A DNA stretch of 64,000 nt, taken from positions 15,376,001-15,440,000 of the forward strand of contig OX387193.1 in assembly GCA_947561395.2 (NCBI GenBank), written 5' to 3'. The notes below the pieces were generated by a model. That model made no database searches, had not been told where the DNA came from, and worked only from the letters and a program-made list of their open reading frames with translations. The translations under genes were made by a program, and so were the position numbers. Of the stretch, positions 34,077-45,343 are shown piece after piece. Each line of letters opens with the position of its first letter. The first letter of the stretch is position 1. The stretch is from Buxus sempervirens (lineage: Eukaryota > Streptophyta > Magnoliopsida > Buxales > Buxaceae).

Positions 34077-35664
34077 AGTAGGGAACACATGCATGATTAA
34101 ACAGTTCATATAAGTAAAATAACAGTTCATGCACGATTAAGCAATATCGACTAAGCAGGCTCGTATAATCATAATTCATATTATTCATGAATACAAAACA
34201 GTATGAAAAACAGTTTTAGAGATGAATTTCAGCAAGTTCATTTATAAGAATCCAATATCAAAATCATTAACATAATTCATGATTTGCTAGGATGCACTAA
34301 ACAGTCACATCCAATCAATATCTCAATCACATGCCTCCGGCATATATACAATAATAATAACAAGTGTTTGTAATTTCAGTGTCATTGTAGGACTCACAAA
34401 GATAGATAAACCTTTGAGATGATTCTCAACCCATCGCTATACCACCGTGCGGCTTAGGAGCAATGCTACTAATGATACTCAAGTCCCATGCAGCGTAGCT
34501 TAGACAAGAGCCTTAGTCACTAACTTATTACACATGTACCCATCAGAGTTGGCATGTACCACCAGCATGCAGCACCAGAATCAATACATGGAGATGGTCG
34601 CTTATCCACATGTACAGGGAATCACCAGCGGCTCACCGGGGTGTCCCTCCAGACATAGGACCTTCCCAGACAAACTAACTTGCAAAGAAAGCGCGTCGCA
34701 CAAGAGAGAAACTCAACCCAAATGACATACCCCTCAGCTATCTAGCAATAACTATGGATCCATAACCAGCTATGCCCACTAGACTCCAAAATTCCCTAAA
34801 ATATAATATTTCTATAAGGGTTGGTGCCTAGCGGCATATAAAGGTTAAATCTGTCAATTACTTCAATATTCGGTCATCTGAGTTTTGAATTCTCTTTATA
34901 AAGTTTTCTGGTTTATAGTGTCATTTAGAGTTGTTTTGATAATCAAATAATAGTTAGGTTTTCCAAAAACTAGATTTCTCAATTACTTTCAAAGTTTGGC
35001 AACTAATATCCTAAATATCTTCCTAATTTATTTTCTGTAAAACAGGGAATTAGATAATTTATTTTAGTCTTAAAACATCTTATTTAATCATTAAAATTGT
35101 CTAAAAATAGTTTGGAATTGAATCATGGTTTGAAATTTCGAAAATCTGCAAAATTTGAACAGAGCACCTAGGATCGCCTCGGCGGTCTGTGGTCAGCGGT
35201 AGTTCAAATCAGAACGCCGACGATATGTTTTCTAGCGGTCTAATATTTTTAACTAGCGCTGAGGATCGCTGAGTACAGTCAAGGTTGGTGGTCATCCAAA
35301 AATGAACAGAAACACTTCCAAAACGTGATTTCTCCTATTCTAAGCAATCCCATAATACTTATAATGATTATATCATGCATCATACATATATCTACATCAT
35401 AAAACATGGTTTGAAGATTAAACGAACGTTAAATACAAAACGAGTGTAAACAGTGTCACCTACCTCTTAAACGTGCATGCTTCTCCTTCTTCTCCAACCA
35501 ACTACACTCACAGACGTGATATAACCCTCGGACGATGAAGAACTCCAAAAACCAAACCTTTCTTCCTCCTTCTTCTTCTCCCTCAGTCATTCGGTCGCTT
35601 GTCGCTTGCGGCTGAAGTTGACGAGCGAAAATACAACGTGTAAGTTTTAGGTTATTTTAATTGG

Positions 35665-35672
35665 TATTTATA
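35665..35672 (-). promoter_or_regulatory. TATA box of LTR A4
   Basis: Minus-strand GAGTATAAATACC, about 210 bases from the sense start of the LTR. Confidence 0.6.
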
Positions 35673-35886
35673 CTCTCCGATCACACAAAACTCCATACAC
35701 ACGCCCAATCAGAATACATACCTCGATATCTCAGGATCGGACGGTCAGATCTGCGTCTAATTCTGGATCTCCACTAATTAGATCATCCCCTACAATAATA
35801 AAATATTTCCATCAATTATAACTCTCAATAATATTATTTATTAATTTAATTTATTGTTTAAGGAAAATTCGGGGTTTTACACATGG

Positions 35887-36534
35887 GTCCCCGAGTTGAG
35901 CCGAAAATGATGGCAACAGTTAATAAGCATGAGCTGAACTAAAGTGGCCTAGACTTGATTAAGGCTCGACTTAGTTTATATGCAACATTATGTGTCAATA
36001 TTCCTAAATTTCTCTATTTCATTCGATTTGCATCTTGCTCTCTTTATTCCTCATCATGACCATCATATCTTTTGTTAATTTACGTTTTTGAATTAAGAAT
36101 TCCTATTTAAAGAACTTGAACAATCTAATTTGTTTGAAAGTTGAGCCTTTCATGGTTAAGATTTTAAGAATCGAGCCTAAGCCTTGCAAAGTCAAATCCT
36201 GTACTACATTTTCGTATTATAATCTTAGTATGAAAGGACTTAGATCCTCGACTATATGTTGTCAGAGAAATTTGCACTTATCTTCCTTCTGGTTTCCAAC
36301 AACTACAATGACCTCTCTTAAGGTTTTTGAAATGATACTTACCTCCCTTATTTTTTTGTTATATACTTCATATCCCTCCCTTTTGTACAAATATTATTAA
36401 AATTTGAATATATTTTCACAAATTTACCCTTCTTTAAGTACAAAAAATGCAACATTTTGAGATTTTTTATAATAAAAATAATTTTTTAAGGTTCAAAAAT
36501 CTTAATAATCAATTTAAAAATCATTTGTGACTTT
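35887..36534. other. AT-rich low-copy sequence
   Basis: Short open frames only and no domain. The right-hand part (36370-36534) is AT-rich and grades into repeat D. Confidence 0.5.
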
Positions 36535-36859
36535 ATTATTGAAAATTTAAAATTTTCATACTTCAAATAAAAATTGATGGGTCAAATTTTATAAGCTTGA
36601 CAAGGTAGGTAAGTGTCATTTCAAAAACCTTAGGTGAGGTTTCTGCAGTTGACAGAAACCTATTGTACATGGTCTCTTGACCATTGATGGTAGGACCGTG
36701 GTAAGAAAATCCAATAGAGGATTCCATTCAAGTAGAGATGGTAACATAGCAGTTTATTAATCCGCATATAACAATATGGGTTTTGTAATTTATAATTAAA
36801 ATGGGTTATGATTGCTAGAATTCAATCCAGCGCAACCGTAGCTTGTGTCGAATCCCACC
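36535..36859 (+). repeat. Dispersed repeat D, copy 2, left part
   Basis: Matches 54940-55273 in order: AAATAAAAATTGATG, TGACAAGG(T/A)AGG, CATGGTCTCTTGAC, AATAGAGGATT(C/G)CATTCA(A/T)GTAG, GGGTTATGATTGC. It is broken at 36859 by a short LINE insertion; the segment just before the break differs from the other copies. Confidence 0.7.
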
Positions 36860-36967
36860 TTTTTTTTTTGGTAGGAAAAGGTCAAAAATTTTATTCAATG
36901 ATATTAACAGTTCTGACAGAGGTTCCCCCAATGGAATCACCATAGAGGGATTGCAACAAAAAACAAG
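36860..36967 (-). mobile_element. 5'-truncated LINE/SINE insertion, 108 bp
   Basis: It begins with a run of ten T (a poly(A) tail on the minus strand) followed by GGTAGGAAAA, the same junction as the 3' end of LINE copy 2 (55274-55292). It is flanked by GTG-TCGAATCCCACC (36845-36859) and GTG-TCTAATCCCACC (36968-36982), a 15-bp target duplication with one mismatch. No coding sequence. Confidence 0.8.
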
Positions 36968-36982
36968 GTGTCTAATCCCACC

Positions 36983-37499
36983 TTAATTCATTCAAATATA
37001 TATTTTGAATATCACAATGGTTCTTCTAAGGTTTCTATTGGGAAATATGGGCACATTCTTGTACGGGGAACAAAAGTAGATGGCCTTCATTGTTTGAATA
37101 CTTCTATAATGAATAATGCAATTGCTAGTTCTTCGGCATATATATGGATAAGAATAATCTATAATAACATATAAAGAGAATTGCTTAAATTCTGACCTGA
37201 TAATCTATGCGCAAATTACTCTTCACAATTTCCCTATTTTAGTGATTAGTTATGCTACATCAACATAACTGAACCGCATGCGATTTGGACTCTTAAAATG
37301 TGGAGTCTTTTTTTAAGTGGGCCCCACAAATGTGTTTTGTAATTTGCTACATTCGTAGCGCGTGCAGCCCCCTAGTGTTTTAATGCGAATATTAATTTTA
37401 TTTTGTGGAACTTAAGATTATGACATATTAATTATAAGAAATGAAAAATTGAATTAAAATATATTTATTTTTTGTGAAAAATATTAATACTCAAATATC
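36983..37499. other. No gene seen
   Basis: AT-rich sequence with short open frames lacking recognisable domains. It separates the two parts of repeat D copy 2, so it may itself be an insertion. Confidence 0.45.
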
Positions 37500-37690
37500 A
37501 CAGTCGGGTCAACCTGACCAGCCGCCACAGCACTAACGTTGATTTCGGTTGGCCAAATAGTTGATTTTTTGGAATTAAAGCCTTGACTGGGTCAATGTTG
37601 AGTCCAATTTTTGGCGAATCAGTAAATTTCTAATTTTTGGTGCAAAGTTATATAGTGTACCATCTCTCACTTTACAGCAAAAAAAAGAAG
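37500..37690 (+). repeat. Dispersed repeat D, copy 2, right part
   Basis: About 190 bases aligning with 30305-30480 (GTCAACCTGACCAGCC, GGTCAATGT(T/C)GAGTCCAATT, CCATCTCTCACTTTACA). It ends in an A-rich run. Confidence 0.75.
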
Positions 37691-38172
37691 ACTAAAATAG
37701 AACAGTGTTTTGAAAACCCGGAAATCGTATCAGTACCGGCTACGGAACCGATATGTCAGGCAAGTACCGATAAGTACCGGCGGTGTTTAATGGTATCGGC
37801 CGAGATTTTAAAATCTTGATTCCTTTGCAGGTGAAACCTTGCATGGAGTTATTTATTAAACATTCGGTTCATGGATGGCATCGATCTCACGCGCGCGTGA
37901 CATCCTGCTCCAAAGCTACCGACCTGCAACACTTAATCAAAATCTTTCCATGATTCCATCCTCTTTATACACACTGTGCGCTATGGAGTTTGGTTACCTT
38001 CAGATACTGCAAAAATGAGGGAGATAACAGGAAGCAGTACGTATGGATGTAGTGAAAGTAAGAGGGATCAACAGCTTTTATTTATGACATGACCAGATAT
38101 AAAGTCATAATTCATGTCTTTCTCTTACAAGTTCATAACATAGCAAGCTAACTAAAGATTACATCTCTCTAG
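37691..38172. other. Intergenic downstream of the LTP gene
   Basis: Contains a GC-rich patch with repeated TACCGG/CCGGTA words (37730-37800). No gene is recognised. Confidence 0.5.
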
Positions 38173-38178
38173 TTTATT
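38173..38178 (-). terminator. Poly(A) signal of LTP gene
   Basis: Minus-strand AATAAA, 44 bases past the stop codon at 38222-38224. Confidence 0.5.
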
Positions 38179-38221
38179 TTAACTATTGCAAAAGTAGCAA
38201 TCCCAGAAAGTGCCGGTTACT

Positions 38222-38893
38222 TCATGGGGGAGTGGTGATGCCTGCAAAGAAAACAATACCGGTTAATTAGCCAGCCAAGAAACAAGGAGTTTAAGTTCTC
38301 AGTTTATATACGTACTAGCTAGTTAAGTTATAGAAGTTAATACGGAAAAAGGGAAATGAGTCTTTCCGCAGCAAATCTCAATATGTGAGTGTTAGTTAAT
38401 AATTGGGATATATAAGATAATATGAAAAAAGAGGAGCTCTTTGGGCAGCAAATCTCAGTCAAGAATTTGCTTTGTTTCTTTTATAATAGTACGAGGGGAT
38501 GTACACGCACTATTGCACATAAGCATAGGTAGTGAAGGATATACATGTAGATAGTTATATTGTATAAAGAGAGACAGGGAGCTTACTGCCACACTTGAAG
38601 TTACGAGGTACCCTCCTACCACAGGCTTCAATTTGCTTGATCGTTTTTGGGATGTTAAGACGGGCAGCTAACTTCGGTGTAAGGACGGGGCATACACACT
38701 CGAAGTGCATGGCTCTTACTCGCCCGCAACACGCTGGTGAGGGGTTCCTTCCGATCAGTACCGGCAGACAAAAGTTAATCAGTAGCCTCTGCTCCTCCTT
38801 ACACTGGCTACCGCTCACTTGCCCACGCGCCACCACCACTAGCAGCCCCAGCACCACCATCAAAACCCATGAACTCCCTCTCATTCCTGTCAT
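38222..38893 (-). CDS. DIR1-like non-specific lipid transfer protein, two exons
   Basis: Exon 1 is 38587-38893 and exon 2 is 38222-38241, on the minus strand. The intron 38242-38586 starts GTAAGC and ends TTTCTTTGCAG. Splicing gives 108 residues ending in CGS-ITTPP, an ending typical of DIR1-like proteins. A hydrophobic signal peptide covers about residues 9-22 (WVLMVVLGLLVVVA), cleaved probably near residue 24-29. The mature part has the full eight-cysteine motif: Cys 31, 42, 55, 56, 66, 68, 91 and 101 (C-x10-C-x12-CC-x9-CxC-x22-C-x9-C), with Val between the CxC pair. Such proteins are secreted, bind lipids in a helical cavity and, for DIR1, act in systemic defence signalling; a role here is inferred from family only. 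The TATA box lies 46 bases upstream. No defect is seen, so it is probably functional. Reading exon 1 alone would add nine false residues from the intron. Confidence 0.9.
38325..38500 (+). repeat. Repeat E, copy inside the LTP intron
   Basis: Fills about half of the intron. It shares ordered blocks with 39660-39880: TATAGAAG-TTAATACGGAAAA, GTTAGTTAATAATTGGGATATATAA, CTCTTTGGGCAGCAAATC-AGTCAA and TTATAATAGTA. It also holds an internal repeat (GCAGCAAATCTCA at about 38370 and 38442). Confidence 0.7.
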
Positions 38894-38938
38894 CTTTTCC
38901 CTTCCTTCTCACACACTCCTCCAAGCCGGAGATACACC

Positions 38939-38946
38939 TATATATA
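38939..38946 (-). promoter_or_regulatory. TATA box of LTP gene
   Basis: Minus-strand CCCTATATATAGGTG, 46 bases upstream of the start codon, implying a very short 5' untranslated region of about 15-20 bases. Confidence 0.6.
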
Positions 38947-38949
38947 GGG

Positions 38950-39659
38950 TTCAGGTCACTATCTTAGTCCAAACGGGCCATTAATTAATAGACTTTTCTT
39001 TGCGTGTGAGATGGTGCAGTGCTTTGTTTTCCAATTCAAAACAAGTTTTCACACCTGAGAAGACGGTACGAACCTTCAAACCGACCATATGTGATCTTTT
39101 TTGCCTAAACGGGTTAAAACCGGATAATCAATTAGCCCAACAAAAAACTTCTATTTCATGGTCAGTCTGGTTCAACTTCGAGCCTTCTTTCACATGTGAA
39201 CCAATCACACTGCTTGTGTTTTTTGTGTGGGCTATATTGTAGAAATAAAATATAATCTTTCAATTGAATTTTTAGTTTTCATAGAACAATCACAGCCTTA
39301 CAAGGCTGAATGTTGGTAGTAAAATATCCGGCTTGCCCAATTCAACTTTTAGTGATCTTTTGTCTTTTTATTTTTTATTTTTTATTTTTATTTAAAGCAT
39401 TTGTTTGGATCTTGGGTCAGTTGACGAAGTCTTCTTGCACAGGCAATGAATTATATTGGACATTATATTGCTTAGTCGTATTGATTAAGATTAAGGGCAT
39501 AAACACCTTATTTGAATGAGAAAACAAACTATAATTAATGTCACGATTATCATTTGATAATAGTTATAATTGGGAAGAATGGGTTGAACCACCGTTAGAT
39601 TTTTAAACAAATTAGTGGGTGGTACGTATAATATTATTGCATGTGATTATAATTAAGTC
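38950..39659. other. Promoter side of LTP gene, no other gene
   Basis: AT-rich with short frames and no recognisable domain. An open frame on the plus strand across 38595-38984 is only the complement of the LTP exon. Confidence 0.55.
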
Positions 39660-39880
39660 TATAGTTGAGATATAGAAGCCAATATGGAAAACAAAAGGGC
39701 TCTATAGACAACAAATCTAGTATTCGAACCTGCTCGTCCCTTTTTGGTGGGTGCTAGTTATTAATTGGGATATATATAAATGTTTGTATGGAAAAAAAAA
39801 AAAAAAGGTGAGAGACTCTTTGAGTAGCAAATCATAGTCAATAATATACCGACTCTCTTTATAATAGTATAGATTAGCCG
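39660..39880 (+). repeat. Repeat E, second copy
   Basis: Same block order as in the LTP intron (38325-38500), roughly 75-80% similar by eye, with an inserted A-run (39788-39802) and about 35 extra bases in the middle. Confidence 0.7.
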
Positions 39881-39967
39881 CTTAATGAAGACAATTTAAT
39901 AAATGGGGACTGGTTAGTTTAAGAACATGGTGGGTAGAGTCTTGTCAGCTCTAAGTCTATTGTCTTC

Positions 39968-40005
39968 TTGATTGTGTGTAATTTGATTCACAATTTAGTC
40001 AATGT
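39968..40005 (+). repeat. 36-bp direct repeat left of B4
   Basis: TTGATTGTGTGTAATTTGAT and the following 16 bases recur with one change at 43753-43790, on the other side of LTR B4. Confidence 0.85.
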
Positions 40006-41154
40006 AGTGGCGATAATAATGAAAGAAAAACTTGTTATACGAGGTTTTTGCAAGGAAAGAGTTGCTGAAAAGGATGTTGTGCGCGCGTCCTAAAACACGG
40101 AGGTTGCACATGCGTGCGTGCCTCCATTTTGGGAAGTCGGGATTTTTGGAATCGCCACTGCCTGATTGGGGTACAGCCAGACACCCGGGTGCCTAGAGTT
40201 GTCTATTTAGGCGGTCTGCGGCTTGAGATTCAGGGTAGGGTCTCGATTACGATCTAGGGAAGTCCGTAGACACCCCGGCTCGCCCCGTCGGGTGACGAGT
40301 CCCTCAGTTCTTTCTGGTTTTTGAGTTAACATCTTGGTCTACTCACCCGGTCCTAATCCGATATGCTTTCCTTGTTTCAAGTCTGGGTAGGGACCACCTG
40401 AGTGGTGTGGGTCCCCCTTATTTGATTTTATCTTCTTTTATTTAGATGATCTTTGTCTGACTGGGCGGGCCCCGTTGGAAGGTCCGCGGATTCCTTGGTG
40501 GGCTAAGTATAGCCCACATGTTCCTTTGATGGGCTTTGATCTAACCCTAAAAGTCCTTTTAGGTTTTGGCTAATTTCGATTGCTTTTATTTAGGGTTTAA
40601 GTGAAGAATTAGGGTTTAAAGCTTATTTGATGGGCTTGGATGATTTGTGGGCCCATTGGGTGGGCCACACAAGGGTTGCCTTTAAGTCTTGTTATTTTAG
40701 TTAAGCTCATCTTCCAATTGGGCTAGGAATGGGCTTGGGGCCCCTATCCTAGGCATGGGCTTGAAAGCCCAAGACTTTGTAAGTGCGGGATTTTGGATCC
40801 CTCCCCTCTCTTTGGCAAGTGGGTTTTCCTCAAGGAAGGAAGTGGGGCCTGATAGGCCCAAACCCATGGTCATGGCCAAACCATGCCTAATCTAACCAGC
40901 ATGCTTCAAATCGGGCCTCAAGTGGTATGGCCCACTTACTTAGGTTATTTGTTTGGTTTTTAGTTAAAGCATGTCAATTAGGCTGGGTGGGCCCCGTTGG
41001 AAGGCCCACAGATAGTCAAGTTTGACTTGCTAGGTCTAAGGCCCACATTGGGTTTTAGGTTGACCCGGAAACCCTGTTGGAAGACTTGGTTTAATTGAAA
41101 ATGGGTTAAAAGGAGCAAAGGGATAAAAAAAACCTGCAAATTAAGGTTTTTATG

Positions 41155-41213
41155 GTGTAACCAAAATTAGATTTTGGTTACACATAACCGAAATAAAATT
41201 TTGGTTATGTGTA
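41155..41213. repeat. Overlapping hairpins GTGTAACCAAAAT / TACACATAACC in B4
   Basis: A perfect 13-bp hairpin (41155-41167 with 41171-41183) overlaps a perfect 11-bp hairpin (41179-41189 with 41203-41213). The same words recur upstream of the TATA box (GTAACCGAAAATAAATTTTGG at 42694 onward is a near copy), next to AGGGATAAGGT / ACCTTATCCCT (42750-42760 and 42786-42796). Confidence 0.88.
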
Positions 41214-42674
41214 AACTGTGTTTGCTCGACCCAAGTTTTTGGGCAAACATAGAAAACACCTTCTTTGAGTTTTTTCGAAGAGGATTGCTTTCCTGGGTTT
41301 CTGGGGATGCCTAGGCTTTGTGTGGTCCCCTGGGTGGGCCCACAGTGGTTCGGAGATGAGGGAGAGGCCCTATTTGGCCTCTTTCATGGCTTTCAGAATT
41401 AAGGAGAGGGAAGCCAAGGCTTGGCGCCTTGCTTCCCCTCTGGGTACTGAAACCACAAGGTAAACAGGGACCATGTCCCTGTTTTGGTATTAGGAGCATT
41501 CCTTTCCCCTCCATGAGAAGAGGGAGAAGAGTGGCCCGAATTGCCCATGCGCTTGTCCTCTGGCCACACCACACATGCATACAACAAATTTACATGTTAA
41601 AAAAGACTTGAAACATATGGTCAAAACAGAAAACCATTCATGCATAAGCAAGACTTGAAACTTGTCAATAAAGAATGGATTAAAGTGTGTGTGTTCGTAC
41701 ATGCATGCATACGAATGAGATGAGACAAAGGGGGAGCCTACGCATGCTTCCTAAACATGACATTCATACGTGTGTGCAAGGTGTGCATGAGGGGGGGAGG
41801 GAGGCATGCAAAGTACAACAAAACAGTAGCTACAAATAAAATAAAGAAAAGGAGGGGGGGACCATAGCAATGGGGATGATGCACAAAAGTGCTTGCTATG
41901 CTATGCAAGCACACGTGAAGTATGACAAATCCATGCATGAAAACCTAAGTAACCCATGCAAGCATACTAAGGAGTGTGTGAGTAATACATACAAGCATGC
42001 ATGTAATCCACACCTACAAAAGAAGAGACAATAATGCCAAACAACATCCAAGGAAGCAAATAGAAGAAGGGACATGGGGGGAAACCTTACGGAGCAATAC
42101 ATTGGATAGGCCTAACGAGGACATATTCTCCTCTAGTCTAATGAAATAATATGAAATGAGCCAGGAAAAATTAGTTTTAAAGTGATGCTCTAGATAATTT
42201 TAACATGACCCCTCCTTCTCTCTTTCGAACATGAACCTTTCCCCTTACCATGGGACTTTGATTTTATGGAGGAAATGAAAAGAAAGATAGAGAAGAGAAG
42301 ATTGAGGAGCAAAGTATAGCAAGAGATGACAAAAGTGTAGAAGCATGCTCATATTATACGCACTTTTATATATGTTGAACAAAACCTGGTAAGGAGGCTT
42401 ACCTTAGAGATTTAGAGTCTTTATTGAGGGTTGTTGGGGTCCCTTGAGGCAAAATAGTAGCTAGAGCACCCTCCTTTGAAGCTCCATAGCACCTCCTTCA
42501 AGCTCTTCTTTGCTTCCAAGTGATGGAAGAGAAGGGAGGAAGGGTTTTGAGAGGGTTTTGAGGGGGTTTGAGGGGTTAAGAGAAGGTTGAGAGGGTAGGC
42601 TAGGGGGTTTCGTAAGGGGGAGAAGGGGGAGCAAGATAAAAACCTCCAACCTTGAGCAAGGGGACTGCTGCCCC

Positions 42675-42682
42675 TATTTATA
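42675..42682 (-). promoter_or_regulatory. TATA box of LTR B4
   Basis: Minus-strand GTTATAAATAGGGG. Confidence 0.6.
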
Positions 42683-43715
42683 ACCACAATTTTGTAACCG
42701 AAAATAAATTTTGGTTACACCTATTTTAAATTTACAGTCATCAAATTGTAGGGATAAGGTCAGAAAATCTGTCGGAAAATCCGAAACCTTATCCCTGGAA
42801 CCGAAATTTAATTTCAGTTATTTTTTATAAAAATCAGATTTCTTCCAAAAATGCCCTTTTCTCTCACTAGTCTGATTGATTTGATGTGATTTGATTGGAT
42901 TCTCTCTCTTAATGAGAGAATCCGAATTTTTGATTTTTTTATTTAATTTAATTACCAAAAATAAAGATATTTTTAGAAAAATTATTATTATATTCAAGAT
43001 ATTTTAGAAATATTATTATTATAATCAAGATATTTAGAAATATTATTATTATATTCAAGATATTTTGAAATATCATTATTATATTTCAGATATTTTATTT
43101 CTTCTGTCATTTTGTCCTTTTTCTGAATTTAATTTGCCATTTAGCAAATGTGGCTTGCACACTTGCCACATGGACAGGATTTCCGCATTTATTTACAGTT
43201 TTGCCCTTGGGGTTAAACTGCTCATAACTTTTTCATCCGGACCCTAATTCTAGCAAACTCAGTTGCGTCGGAACCGGGTCGGCATTCTCTATCCACTGGG
43301 ATGGAGTATTGCAGTAAATTCAAATTTTGAGCAGGAGGTCGAAACCGCTCCCAGAATTTTAGACTACTCATATCTTTCTAATTTGGACCCTGATTCTGGC
43401 AAATTCAATTGCGTCGGAACCGTGCCAGAAATCCCTATCCGTCGGGATAAAGATGGCAATTAATCTGGGTTTGAGTAGAAAATCAATTTATGCTCCTTGG
43501 GGTTTGTTTTGCCCATAATTTTCTTATCCGGTCCTCAATTCTGGCACATTCAGTTGCGTTGGAACTGTGTCAGAATTGCCCATCTATTGAGATAGGGCAT
43601 GGTAGTAATCTTGAATTTGATCAGAAAGTCAATTTCTGCCCCTTAGGGTTTTGAGCTGACTATTAGGGTTTACACTTTCGGCACTTCAGGGAGGTGCAAA
43701 AATGAGGTGCTTATA

Positions 43716-44920
43716 GGGGTGGATTTGGAATTGTATTTTACACAAAAGGGTTTTGATTGTGTGGAATTTGATTCACAATTTAGTCAAGGGTTTGAATTGG
43801 AGTTGGTTGGCTGGCTTGAGTCGCTATCTAGTCTTTGTCTCTTCAAGTCCAATTTTTCTGAAGGGGAATTTCATTAACTTTCAATGGCGACTAGTCCTCG
43901 GCCTATGACGCATTAGTGTCGTGCCAGTTCTACTTCCTGTCTTGCAAGACACTGCAACATTAGGGTCTTGCCGTAGACCTTGCTACATCTAAAGGTTTCA
44001 GGGTTTTCACATTGAAATGTGAAAACACTTTTCACATTCAAAAACCAAAGGCCGTCAAATGCTCATGTGACAACATCTACTGCAAGCTACTGGGTCTATG
44101 GCACAAATCCGGCAACAGAAGATTTCAAACCGTTGTGCCATAGTTGGCTTTATTAAAAGTTATATCAGACCTAATGTTTTATCCACTCTAATGTTTCTAT
44201 TTGCAACAACAAAAAACCAGGTGGGCATTTATTAAAAAAAACCAAGCAAATGCTTTCATTCTAGCTGAACATTTTAATTTCCACATTTTCTTGATTAGAT
44301 CCATGTTATTTGGTTTGTGTCTATAGATCCCAGATTGCTATTTGGAAGTGGGACTCGAGTGGGTGGGATACGTTTGTAACCATCTCAGTCTAAAATTGGC
44401 AAAGAAAGTAAGCATTTTTACAAAAGCATTCGCTGAAATGCATCATAGAAGTAGCAAATCTATAATTGACACAACTGAATTGAAAATATTTAACAGAAAG
44501 AAAAAGAAAAAGGAAGAGGAGGGATTTGATACCCAATTAACAATCTCTTTTATAAGTTATTTATAACAAATGAAGGAATGATTTAGGCTGACACATGTTA
44601 GCACAACCGCACAAACTTCAATCCCAACCAATGGCCTTGGATCCGTCACCCAGTGAACCTAAATAGCAGCTTCGGTTTGATTACCAAACAGTGGCCAGTA
44701 TGAATTCCTTGTCAGCAACTACACTGGAATCTTTTGTAGTGAATGCATCACCGATCCCACACACAGTTTAACTGTTGAAGGTATGTTGTTTATCCATCTG
44801 AATTATACATTGCAAAAGCATTAAATCAATGCAAAGTGCAAATCCAACTACTATACAGTCAGATACAGTGAAATAAATTCTTACCCTTGACATCAAATTA
44901 TCAATTGCCATGTCTGCAAA
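43716..44920. other. Low-copy sequence downstream of the PHD exon
   Basis: Includes the second copy of the 36-bp direct repeat (43753-43790) and a small hairpin TCACATT-GAAATGTGA (44008 onward). No convincing exon. The candidate 3' end of a Helitron would be expected in or near here but I cannot point to one. Confidence 0.4.
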
Positions 44921-45097
44921 TTATCGGAAATTATGATACAACATCTGGAGATCCTTGCAGTGAATGCATGTCCAGGGAACCAAAGGGGGATCCAGGCAAT
45001 AAGAATGGACACATCGAAAATGGCAGAGATGACAACTAATAAGAAGATCCTCAGGTTCACGACAACGACATACGCAACAAACATTTCCTGTCGAGGT
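44921..45097 (-). pseudogene. Captured exon: PHD finger
   Basis: A 59-codon exon on the minus strand, bounded upstream by a splice acceptor (TTTTTGATGAATAG) and ending in TAA. It holds a full C4HC3 pattern. Counting from the exon start the ligands are Cys 7, 10, 22, 25, His 31, Cys 34, 44, 47, within NVCCVC, EPEDLLISCHLC, CVHSYCLDPP and PWTCIHC. The gap between His-x2-Cys and the last pair is 9 residues, shorter than usual. PHD fingers bind histone tails. The next splice-bounded exon upstream encodes an unrelated SNH domain, so this looks like a captured or shuffled fragment. Confidence 0.7.
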
Positions 45098-45343
45098 CTA
45101 TTCATCAAAAATAAAAAAACACTGAGATACACTAAAATTGGTAAATGAAAAGATAACTAAGCATGTATCAAGGGACCACTCAACAGCATATGAGAGAACA
45201 TGCATAAAATCAAATCTGATTCTTAAGACAGTCTGATTAAAAATTACTCACATAATAAAGCATATGAGGAAATGAAAGATGGTGCCAGGAGTGCTCATTT
45301 CACCATAAGAAAGTATTGAAATTCCTGTTACTGAGTCACTTAC

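Larger units (their letters stand above)
33574..35881 (-). mobile_element. Solo LTR A4, 2.3 kb
   Basis: Plus-strand ends are TGTAACGCCCCAAACCC (33574) and TTCGGGGTTTTACA (35881), with a perfect CATGG duplication at 33569-33573 and 35882-35886. The TATA box at 35665-35672 (-) gives the minus sense. It is the shortest and cleanest family A LTR here and aligns over most of its length with the chromovirus 3' LTR, so it is the best reference for the family. Confidence 0.95.
40078..43715 (-). mobile_element. Solo LTR B4, 3.6 kb
   Basis: Plus-strand ends are TGTGCGCGCGTCC (40078) and GAGGTGCTTATA (43715; the usual CA end has become TA). The interior follows B3 closely: the GGAATCGCCACTGCCTG start region, GGGCGGGCCCCGTTGGAAGG, the cluster near 41155 and a GCAAACTCAGTTGCGT-type stretch. 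The TATA box TATAAATAGGGG (42675-42682, -) gives the minus sense. The flanks GATGT and GGGGT do not form a clean duplication. No coding region. Confidence 0.85.

Noticed and set aside
38595-38984. 130-codon open frame on the plus strand opposite the LTP exon
   Set aside because: It is the complement of the coding exon, whose cysteine pattern, splice sites and promoter are on the minus strand.
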